Translations under genes and position numbers: made by a program | DNA from: Flavobacterium anhuiense | Lineage (GTDB): Bacteria > Bacteroidota > Bacteroidia > Flavobacteriales > Flavobacteriaceae | NCBI RefSeq assembly: GCF_900101855.1 | Contig: NZ_FMVC01000003.1 | Coordinates: forward strand, 580,902 to 644,901 | DNA length: 64,000 nucleotides | Direction of reading: 5' to 3' | Notes under the pieces: generated by a model | The model's database searches: none | What the model saw: the letters and a program-made list of their open reading frames with translations, nothing else | Told to the model about the DNA's origin: nothing | Part shown: positions 57,489 to 64,000 of the stretch, one piece after another | Numbering within the stretch: position 1 is the stretch's first letter | Layout of the letters: each line of letters begins with the position of its first letter

Positions 57489-59135
57489 TTACGCTTTCAA
57501 AGCCATTGAACCGATTTTCATGACCATTTCTTCGAAATCATTTCGCGAAACTGCAGCCTTATTTCGAGCTCTTGTACGATAGTTGTAAATTGTGCTTAAA
57601 GAATAACGTAAAAATGCCGCTATTTTAACACTGTCCGTAATTCCGAGTCTGATTAAAGCAAAAATTCGAAGTTCTGTATTTAGCAATTCATTTTGCTTGA
57701 GAACAATCTGTTCTTCTGGAATTAATAAAGCATTAAAATCTTTGACAAATGTAGGATATAAGTTTAAAAAGATAATATCGAAGTTTTTATACAATTCTTC
57801 TAACTCATTATCAACCAAAGTAGTTGATTTTAAAATTTTATAAATTTCATCAAATTGTTTTGCTGTAGCTTTCTTGTTTAGAATAATGCGGTAATTTTCG
57901 AGCTTATTGATGTAAGTTGAACAAAGATTAAAGAAATGCGCAATATATTCTTCTTTAACCAAATTAGACTCAGACAATTGCAAGTTACTTTCCTGAAGCT
58001 GGCTGTTGGTTTCGGTAATATCTTTGTTTAATTCAGCTAATTTCTGGCTGGTTTCGAAAAGTTCGGTTTTAATTCTCGAAACCTTTTTCATCTGTATATA
58101 CACATATATAACTGCAACGATCAAAAATAAAGAAAGCAGACTAATGCAAAGCAGATAAATTTGCAATTCGCTTTTTCGCTGTGCTTCTCGTTCTAAATAT
58201 ACCGTATTGATAATCGAATATACTTCTGACATCAGCAAAGTTCTAAACTGAACATTGCAATAAAGTGCATCTTCAATAGCCGATTGGGTCAGTTTATACG
58301 CCATATCTACATCACCGATTTCGTAAAAAACCAAAGCTAATTCTTGCAATGATGCATTGTCTTTATTGGCATTTTTAATATCCGAAGTCGCAGAGAGCGC
58401 GTAGTATTTTTTTCTGGCTTCTAGATCATGTGTAGCTTCTCCTATTTTACCCAACAGATAAGTAATCATCGCGTATTGCGGGTTTTCCTCTTTTGTTTTA
58501 TTCAATAAAACCAGTAACTGCTTTTTGGGATCATTGTATTTTTTATGAATAAAAATATCTTGCTGAATTCTATTTATTTGATATTCTAAGGTATTCGGGT
58601 TGAGAACACTTAATAATGAATCTCGATATTTGCCAATCTGTTTTCTATATTCGGGGCTATAACTATTAGCCGCATAATGCTCAAAAAATTCGCGATATGA
58701 AATGTAATAATTAGGAACCAATGAAAGAGCCAAGTTCTTTTTGTTGATATTTTTCAGAATGGCTTCAGATTCACGGTATTTTCCAGAAGAAGAATAAAGC
58801 GTTACGAGTTGTAGTTGGGCTAAATCGTAGAGCTCTTTATCCTGAAGTTCTTCTGCGATTTTGAGATTCTTTTTTACGTACTGAATAGCCGAATCAGAAT
58901 TTAGTTTCTGATATTCTAAATACAGTGTTTTATTGTAATTGTATTCCTGCTCTTTAGTAAGATTATCTGATTTAATTTTCTTGAAATTCAGAATTCGCTC
59001 TTCTTTAATCTTAACGTAATGCTGTTTATTTTTGATTGCCTCGTTTAATTCTTTTAAAATAGCATCTGTGCTCTCTGATGCAAAAAGAGGAAAGCTGATA
59101 AGAACTATAAAAAGGGACAGAAATAGATTTTTCAA
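57489..59135 (-). CDS. DUF6377-type membrane-bound TPR regulator with C-terminal helix-turn-helix
   Basis: 548 residues from the TTG at 59135, which gives a canonical signal sequence MKNLFLSLFIVLISFPLFA. An ATG at 59186 is in frame, but a -7 box (TATATTTG, 59169-59162) lies inside that extension, so the transcript would start after it. The outside part has TPR-like repeats (about 20-300). One transmembrane helix (about 315-335, LYLLCISLLSLFLIVAVIY type) and a coiled coil (about 340-390) follow. The cytoplasmic end has LRIFALIRLGITDSVKIAAF and RYSLSTIYNYRTRARNKA, a LuxR/DUF6377-like DNA-binding motif. It probably senses an external signal and regulates the GH3 gene directly downstream. Confidence 0.88.
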   Translation of the reverse strand: MKNLFLSLFIVLISFPLFASESTDAILKELNEAIKNKQHYVKIKEERILNFKKIKSDNLTKEQEYNYNKTLYLEYQKLNSDSAIQYVKKNLKIAEELQDKELYDLAQLQLVTLYSSSGKYRESEAILKNINKKNLALSLVPNYYISYREFFEHYAANSYSPEYRKQIGKYRDSLLSVLNPNTLEYQINRIQQDIFIHKKYNDPKKQLLVLLNKTKEENPQYAMITYLLGKIGEATHDLEARKKYYALSATSDIKNANKDNASLQELALVFYEIGDVDMAYKLTQSAIEDALYCNVQFRTLLMSEVYSIINTVYLEREAQRKSELQIYLLCISLLSLFLIVAVIYVYIQMKKVSRIKTELFETSQKLAELNKDITETNSQLQESNLQLSESNLVKEEYIAHFFNLCSTYINKLENYRIILNKKATAKQFDEIYKILKSTTLVDNELEELYKNFDIIFLNLYPTFVKDFNALLIPEEQIVLKQNELLNTELRIFALIRLGITDSVKIAAFLRYSLSTIYNYRTRARNKAAVSRNDFEEMVMKIGSMALKA

Positions 59136-59161
59136 ACTAACAAAAAAATTAATAAGATGTA

Positions 59162-59169
59162 CAAATATA
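59162..59169 (-). promoter_or_regulatory. -7 element of the DUF6377 regulator gene
   Basis: TATATTTG on the minus strand, a full match to TAnnTTTG. The predicted transcript start (about 59155) is 20 bases before the TTG start at 59135 and after the ATG at 59186. Confidence 0.6.
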
Positions 59170-59210
59170 ATAAAGTGTAAATTCAATAATATTACAAGTA
59201 TCCTTTTTTA

Positions 59211-59218
59211 TAATTTTG
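59211..59218 (+). promoter_or_regulatory. Putative -7 element of the tautomerase gene
   Basis: TAATTTTG, a match to TAnnTTTG, 32 bases before the ATG and divergent from the promoter at 59162-59169. No clear -33 TTG. Confidence 0.45.
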
Positions 59219-59250
59219 TTACAGCAAACCTTATCTAAAACTTAAAAATT

Positions 59251-59595
59251 ATGCCACACTTTATAATTGACTGCTCAGAAAATGTATTACGCAGAAGAGC
59301 TGCAGATGAGATAATGCAAGAGGTTTTTGATGCTGCTTTATCGACGAATCTCTTTATCGCTTCTGAAATCAAAGTACGCATTAATCCCTTTACTTATTAT
59401 AACAACGGAAATACCTTAGATGATTTTATTCATGTCTTCAGCTATATTATGGAAGGAAGAAATAATGAGCAAAAGGGTAACCTATCAAAAGTAATTGTCA
59501 CAAAATTGAATGCTCTGCTTCCAGAAGTTCCCGTAATTTCAATTAATGTAATGGAATTCGAAAAGTCTAATTATTTCAATAAAACGATGGTGTAA
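59251..59595 (+). CDS. 5-carboxymethyl-2-hydroxymuconate isomerase-like tautomerase
   Basis: 114 residues. The N-terminus MPHFIIDCSENVLRRR exposes Pro2 after loss of Met, the general base of the tautomerase superfamily; the size and the later FIHVFSYIMEGRNNEQKGNL match CHMI. The true CHMI acts in homoprotocatechuate breakdown, but none of the other genes of that pathway are here. The reaction may thus concern another keto-enol substrate. It is a single gene with its own promoter-like sequence. A short hairpin repeat follows. Confidence 0.88.
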   Translation: MPHFIIDCSENVLRRRAADEIMQEVFDAALSTNLFIASEIKVRINPFTYYNNGNTLDDFIHVFSYIMEGRNNEQKGNLSKVIVTKLNALLPEVPVISINVMEFEKSNYFNKTMV

Positions 59596-59648
59596 ATATA
59601 TTTAAGATATAAATATACTTATATCATTGAATGCAACTTCATAAAAAA

Positions 59649-59681
59649 AACTTTGTCAAAGTTTTAAACTTTTACAAAGTT
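59649..59681. repeat. 33-nt hairpin repeat, copy 2
   Basis: Matches 6986-7018 at 30 of 33 positions; arms AACTTTGT and ACAAAGTT are conserved. It lies between two convergent genes, suggesting a termination role. Confidence 0.75.
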
Positions 59682-59716
59682 GCTTCAATTCTTATATCAC
59701 TTATATGGTAAAAAAA

Positions 59717-61975
59717 TTAGACCGCAATTGGCGCCGCTAAACAGCTTTCAGGAATATCAAAAGCATTTACCAAAGCCACAGCATCTGGACGAATATCCCA
59801 ACAAAGCTGATTCACCATTTTACGAACTGCTTTCGTTTTAACCGCTTCCATATAACCGTCTTCTAGATACCAAGCTTTATTTTTTTCTATTGTTGAAAGC
59901 GCGTACAACTGATTCAGTTTTGTCAAAATTGCTTTTGATGGTTCATCCTCAACCGCTTTTATTGCAATCTGAAATTGTTCTAAAACTATTCTTTCCAGAT
60001 ACGCCTGCGCTACGTCAATCATTTGATGTTGCACCACATTAAAGGCGTCATAAGGTTCTAATCCGCCATCAATTAATTTCTTGATACGTCTCGCTGCCGA
60101 AGCCAAAATTGTTTTTTCTCTGTGCACAAATGCCTGAAGATGAAACTCTGCATCCAATAAATGTTCGTCTTCTGTTCTTCGAGTTGCAATTGGGTTTTTC
60201 TCTGCAATAGCTGTTTTTGCATTTTCGTAGACATAATTAATAATTCCCAACGATCCCATTTCTCCAAACGCCTTTCGGAATTCTGCCAAACGATTTTTAG
60301 CCACTAACTGCATCAAAACCGTATTATCGCCTTCAAAAGTAGTGTAGATTTCAGTGTCGTTTTTAAGCGCGTCGATTCGGTTTTCAGACAAATAGCCTTT
60401 TCCTCCGCAGGCTTCTCTGCATTCCTGCAAAATATCTCTAGTGCTCCAAGTAGAAAAAGATTTCATTCCCGCCGCCAAAGCTTCAATTTCTTGCATTTCG
60501 GCTTCGGTTCTATTTAAAAATCTATTCGTTAAATATTGCAGCGCAAAATGAATTGCGTACGTTTTCGCTAAATGTGGCAATAATCTACGCTGATGCATTC
60601 TATAATTTAAAATTGGAACCTCAGATCCACCTTCTGGCCCGAATTGTCTTCTTTGATCGCTGTAGCGAATGGCAATTGTCAATCCAGATTTTGCTACTGC
60701 TAAAGCCGAACGCGGAATCCCAATTCTCCCTCCTACCAAAGTGCCTAACATTGTAAAAAATCTACGGTTATCACTCGGAATCGGGCTTTCGAATTCTCCT
60801 TTATCATTCACAGAAGCAAAACGATCCAGCATATTTTCTTTCGGAATCACCACATTATCGAAACTAATCGTTCCGTTGTCTACACCATTTAATCCCATTT
60901 TATGGCCGCAATCGCCAATTGTCACGCCATTTAATACATTTCCATCAGAATCACGTAACGGAACCACAAATGCATTTACGCCATAATCATGATCATCAAT
61001 AATAAGTTTAGCAAAAACTGTTGCCATTTGTCCGTGAACAGCTGCGTTTCCAATATATTCTTTTTGTGCGTTTTTGTTTGGGGTATGAATAGTAAAAGTC
61101 TGATCGCTATGATTGTATGTCGCTGTGGTTTCCAGACCTTTTACGTTCGAACCATGATGTGTTTCTGTCATGGCAAAACATCCAGGAAGTTTCAGCGAAC
61201 CAATATCTTTTAAATATTTAGCATAATGTTTTTCGGTTCCTAAAGATTGAACGCTCATTCCCCAAAGCCCAAACTGAACTCCAAATTTAATTACCAGACT
61301 CAAATCATGATAACTCAGCGTTTCCATAATCGCAAAATAATCGGCTATGTTTTCTCCTCCTCCATATTGTTTTGGATATGCCATATTTCCGAGATTTTCA
61401 TCGGCTAGAATCTTGCACCATTTATAGACAGTCTGTCTGAAAACATTAATATCGGTAGAAGTTTCGTAAGCAAATTCAGGTCTTGAAATAACCGATTTTA
61501 CTCTTTCGATTATTGCTGCTTCTTTTCCATCCAAAATTTGAGTGATTTTCTGAATATCAAAACTGGCATTAGTTTGAGAATTGGCTGTAAAAGAACCTGC
61601 TTTTGTCTTGAAATTTTGCAATGCTTCTTCTCCCAAAATTCCTAAATCATTTTCTAATTTTTTAAAATCAGATTCTATAGGAGTTAAATCTAGATTACTT
61701 CCTGAAAGTGCTTTTGCAATATCAAAAATAGACTTGATCGAAGAGGTATCCTGAATACTTTTTTCAATATCCAATTTCCATTGTGTGAGTTCATTTCGTG
61801 AAGGCGGATTTGAAATATCTACTTTAGAAAGCAAATATTCTTTTTCGTCTGGAGACAAAACATTTAAGGAATTTATAAACTCTTTTAAGGTTGCAAATTC
61901 TTTCTGCGTCAGTAAATCATCTGACCAGACTAAATAAAATAATGGAGTAAAGGCTTGAAGTTTGGTATTTTGCAT
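59717..61975 (-). CDS. Acyl-CoA dehydrogenase, long form
   Basis: 752 residues, longer than classic 380-residue enzymes. An N-terminal helical extension of about 180 residues precedes the ACAD core. Core motifs are CFAMTETHHGSNVKGLETTA (FAD/substrate region), GCGHKMGLNG-like DCGHKMGLNGVDNG and QECREACGGKGYLSENRI. A C-terminal helical domain of about 190 residues follows. The layout resembles peroxisomal acyl-CoA oxidases or very-long-chain dehydrogenases. The catalytic base is probably a Glu near TTFEGDNTVLMQL. It should carry out the first step of beta-oxidation of long-chain acyl-CoA. The gene stands alone. Confidence 0.93.
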   Translation of the reverse strand: MQNTKLQAFTPLFYLVWSDDLLTQKEFATLKEFINSLNVLSPDEKEYLLSKVDISNPPSRNELTQWKLDIEKSIQDTSSIKSIFDIAKALSGSNLDLTPIESDFKKLENDLGILGEEALQNFKTKAGSFTANSQTNASFDIQKITQILDGKEAAIIERVKSVISRPEFAYETSTDINVFRQTVYKWCKILADENLGNMAYPKQYGGGENIADYFAIMETLSYHDLSLVIKFGVQFGLWGMSVQSLGTEKHYAKYLKDIGSLKLPGCFAMTETHHGSNVKGLETTATYNHSDQTFTIHTPNKNAQKEYIGNAAVHGQMATVFAKLIIDDHDYGVNAFVVPLRDSDGNVLNGVTIGDCGHKMGLNGVDNGTISFDNVVIPKENMLDRFASVNDKGEFESPIPSDNRRFFTMLGTLVGGRIGIPRSALAVAKSGLTIAIRYSDQRRQFGPEGGSEVPILNYRMHQRRLLPHLAKTYAIHFALQYLTNRFLNRTEAEMQEIEALAAGMKSFSTWSTRDILQECREACGGKGYLSENRIDALKNDTEIYTTFEGDNTVLMQLVAKNRLAEFRKAFGEMGSLGIINYVYENAKTAIAEKNPIATRRTEDEHLLDAEFHLQAFVHREKTILASAARRIKKLIDGGLEPYDAFNVVQHQMIDVAQAYLERIVLEQFQIAIKAVEDEPSKAILTKLNQLYALSTIEKNKAWYLEDGYMEAVKTKAVRKMVNQLCWDIRPDAVALVNAFDIPESCLAAPIAV

Positions 61976-62070
61976 AACGAATCTTAAAATTAACTTTTGT
62001 TAAATTAAAGAAATTTATGGCTTAAAGTAAGTTAAGGTTCTCTTAATAAATCTGAACAAAGTTAAAAAAA

Positions 62071-62859
62071 TCAGCCATTCACCTTGCTGTTCATCATGCC
62101 GGTTACCACTTTTATCATAGTTTTTCTAGTGAGAAATCTTGGCAAAAATGATTGTGCATAGTTCATTCTTCCAACAATTTTAAAGCTTTTGTTTTTAAGC
62201 AATGCTTGGATACCTTGTTTTGCAACTGTTTCTGGAGTATCGGCTGCCATTCCGTTGGTATTGGCTTTTGCCACGGCCTGAAAACCTGTTGTGGTATTGC
62301 CTGGACAAAGTGCGGTAATGGTAACGCCCTTATGATTATATTCTCCATATAATGCTTCTGAAAAATTAAGCACAAAAGATTTGCTTGCACAATATGCGGC
62401 AACATACGGACAAGGCTGTAAAGCTCCTGTTGAAGCAACATTTATAATTCCGCAATCTTTTTTCTTTATCATATCTGGCAACACCAAATAGGATAATTTA
62501 ACGAGAGCATTGATATTGATTTCTACCATATCTTCATACTCTTCCATTGTCTGGTCAAGAAAATTAGTCCACTTGCCAAAACCAGCATTATTAACCAATA
62601 AATCAATAGACAATCCTGCTTGTTTGATATTGTCATACAATTGCTGTGGTGTTTCTTTTTTAAGAAGATCACCCTCAAAAACGTTTACTTTTACATGATA
62701 AGCCGCAGCGATTTTTTTGGCTAATAAATCTAATTTATCTTTTGATCTTGCTGTTAAAATCAGATTTGCACCTTGTTTTGCCAATTCATACGCAAAAGCT
62801 TCTCCGATTCCAGATGATGCACCCGTAATGAGTGCCGTTTTGTTTTTTATTGTTTTCAT
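62071..62859 (-). CDS. Short-chain dehydrogenase/reductase
   Basis: 262 residues from the ATG at MKTIKNKTALITGASSGIGE; a frame from 62892 is probably untranslated leader. NAD(P) site TGASSGIG and NNAGFG. The catalytic Ser is in INVASTGALQP, and Tyr-x-x-x-Lys is in AAYCASKSFVL. It resembles the DltE/YqjQ-like group of SDRs of unknown substrate. The gene is directly downstream of, and in the same direction as, the Crp/Fnr regulator gene, 64 bases apart, and may be controlled by it. Confidence 0.92.
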   Translation of the reverse strand: MKTIKNKTALITGASSGIGEAFAYELAKQGANLILTARSKDKLDLLAKKIAAAYHVKVNVFEGDLLKKETPQQLYDNIKQAGLSIDLLVNNAGFGKWTNFLDQTMEEYEDMVEININALVKLSYLVLPDMIKKKDCGIINVASTGALQPCPYVAAYCASKSFVLNFSEALYGEYNHKGVTITALCPGNTTTGFQAVAKANTNGMAADTPETVAKQGIQALLKNKSFKIVGRMNYAQSFLPRFLTRKTMIKVVTGMMNSKVNG

Positions 62860-62922
62860 TTCTTTTATTATTAATGATGGGGCAAAATTCATTAATAACT
62901 AAACCAACTTACTTGACCTATG

Positions 62923-63498
62923 TTAGGAAATGAGTTTTTTTCTGATTCGGCTTAAACTTTCAGGTTTTATTCCAATAAAAGAAGCTATGTATTGTAGCGG
63001 AACATTCTGAATAATATCAGGATTATATTTGAGCATTTTCAGATATCGCTCTTCGGCAGAGAGATTAATAATATCTTTTGTACGCTGTTCGTTATAGATT
63101 ACAGACTGCTCATAAGTGATTCTAGCAAAATCAGCCCATTTTGGGCTTTTCTGGCATAAAATATCAAGATCGTTTTTGGTAATCCTAAGCACGTCGCAAG
63201 GAGTAATGCATTCTATATTATCTGTCGAAACTGTTCCGTTTACAAAGCTATTAAAAGAGGTAATAAAGCCAGACGGACAATTGATGTGAGTGGTAACCTG
63301 ATTTCCGTCTTCGTTGTAAAAAATTCTAATAAAACCAGAATTAATAAAATACAGATATTTAACTGGTTTGTTTTCAACTTCTAATAAATGTCCTTTTTCA
63401 CAATTCACAGACTCAAAAAAAATTTCCATCATTTCCTCATCAGCATTATCTATGTCGATCATTTCATGAACTAAATTTAAAAGTCTGTTATTTCTCAT
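62923..63498 (-). CDS. Crp/Fnr-family transcriptional regulator
   Basis: 191 residues. A cyclic-nucleotide-binding-like beta roll (about 15-120) includes CEKGHLLEVENKPVKYLYFI, GFIRIFYNEDGNQVTTHI and ECITPCDVLRITKNDL. The C-terminal winged helix has LQYIASFIGIKPESLSRIRK. No cysteine cluster for an Fe-S centre and no clear cAMP-phosphate cassette are seen. It is the common Bacteroidota subtype with unknown ligand. The adjacent SDR gene is its probable target. Confidence 0.92.
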   Translation of the reverse strand: MRNNRLLNLVHEMIDIDNADEEMMEIFFESVNCEKGHLLEVENKPVKYLYFINSGFIRIFYNEDGNQVTTHINCPSGFITSFNSFVNGTVSTDNIECITPCDVLRITKNDLDILCQKSPKWADFARITYEQSVIYNEQRTKDIINLSAEERYLKMLKYNPDIIQNVPLQYIASFIGIKPESLSRIRKKLIS

Positions 63499-63544
63499 TA
63501 CAAAAAGGTTCGGTTTTTATTGTTTTTTTTACGCTTTAGCGCAT

Positions 63545-63578
63545 AAAAAAACAGGAATGAAATATACTCATTCCTGTT
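63545..63578 (-). terminator. Terminator of the EamA-family gene
   Basis: Perfect 11-bp stem AACAGGAATGA / TCATTCCTGTT with a 7-base loop, then a run of T on the minus strand. Confidence 0.93.
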
Positions 63579-63644
63579 TAAACATCCTGTTAAGATTCTG
63601 ACAATTTTCGATTTTAAACCAATAAAAAATATGAAAACTAAGAA

Positions 63645-64000
63645 TTAAGAACCCTTGGATATTGTGGTCATTTTTTGCTTTATGGCAAAAATATGATGCG
63701 AATTAAAAACTAACACTGCGGTAAAAATGATACCGTATGCTGTAATCTGCAAAGGCGTAATATTTTCTTTGAAAAAAAAGGCCGCCAAACCAAATGCAAT
63801 CATCGGATTAATGTTTAATAACATTCCAACTGTCGAAGAGTTGATTCCTGAGAGTGCATACAAATTGAGAAATAAAGGAATTATAGTAAATACAATTGCA
63901 ATGGTTTCAATGCAGAGATAAAACTTAAATTCCGTTGGAACCGGTCCCCCAAAAACCGGATAAAACGGTAATAATACTAATGCAGCCAAAGTAATATGAA
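63645..64000 (-). CDS. EamA/RarD-like drug/metabolite transporter, C-terminal part (cut by window end)
   Basis: The frame stays open to the window edge, so the N-terminal half is missing; 117 residues are visible. Four hydrophobic helices remain. The EamA motif is LYALSGINSSTVGMLLNINP, followed by AFGLAAFFFKENITPLQITA. This matches the second EamA repeat, with the RarD-like pattern S-x-x-G-x-L-x-x-INP. Members export small metabolites or drugs; the substrate is unknown. A terminator follows. Confidence 0.9.
   Translation of the reverse strand, partial: HITLAALVLLPFYPVFGGPVPTEFKFYLCIETIAIVFTIIPLFLNLYALSGINSSTVGMLLNINPMIAFGLAAFFFKENITPLQITAYGIIFTAVLVFNSHHIFAIKQKMTTISKGS

Overview
The window looks like chromosome of a free-living, polysaccharide-using Flavobacterium (Bacteroidota). 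The DNA is AT-rich. There are SusC/SusD outer-membrane pairs, Bacteroidota lipoproteins with acidic residues after the lipobox cysteine, TAnnTTTG-type -7 promoter elements, and many DUF families typical of the group. No tRNA, rRNA, CRISPR array, transposase or phage gene was seen. The annotation covers 52 protein genes (two cut by the window ends), one probable gene remnant, and a large set of intergenic hairpins and dispersed repeats.

Layout. (1) 1-9.9 kb: a surface uptake locus on the plus strand with the end of a FecR anti-sigma factor, a SusC-type receptor with an STN signalling domain, SusD, a third lipoprotein, a di-haem cytochrome c peroxidase and a periplasmic sulfatase. (2) 10.1-12.1 kb: a VOC protein and a TPR protein. 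(3) 12.1-20.6 kb, minus strand: a heavy-metal efflux island with a small Cys/His protein, CzcA/CusA-type RND pump, outer-membrane channel, periplasmic adaptor and a Zn/Cd-type P-type ATPase. (4) 20.9-22.8 kb: two predicted outer-membrane barrel proteins. (5) 22.9-29.5 kb, minus strand: a compact signalling operon with a REC-kinase, a three-receiver hybrid kinase, a single-domain response regulator, CheR and CheB, without chemoreceptor or motility genes. (6) 29.8-43.4 kb: a stress and DNA-maintenance region (SDR, SemiSWEET, multi-PAS kinase and regulator, PNPOx-like protein, DUF72, Fpg/Nei glycosylase, DUF892 ferritin-like protein, hyperacidic protein, DUF1328 peptide, topoisomerase IB, Rho_N-like protein, DUF4142 lipoprotein). 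(7) 43.6-46.5 kb: zinc alcohol dehydrogenase, cupin and AraC regulator. (8) 46.9-59.6 kb: GH2 and GH3 glycosidases, a DUF1349 protein, an acyltransferase, a TlpA-like thioredoxin, an ArsR regulator with an old-yellow-enzyme gene, a DUF6377 membrane regulator and a tautomerase. (9) 59.7-64 kb: acyl-CoA dehydrogenase, SDR, Crp/Fnr regulator and a partial EamA transporter.

The most unusual layer is between the genes. At least four families of imperfect inverted repeats are scattered through the spacers, and a 16-bp palindrome (CCCGATAGCTATCGGG) occurs seven times. Four of those copies lie inside copies of the other families. At 46.53-46.87 kb at least four palindromes are nested one inside another. 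At 15.53-15.63 kb a repeat copy lies inside a coding sequence and appears to encode the signal peptide of the efflux adaptor. Other points are a frame-broken gene remnant at 42.5 kb, a 17-bp direct repeat in front of the GH3 gene, promoter elements that set or question several start codons, and a DUF1328 gene shorter than a usual ORF cutoff.
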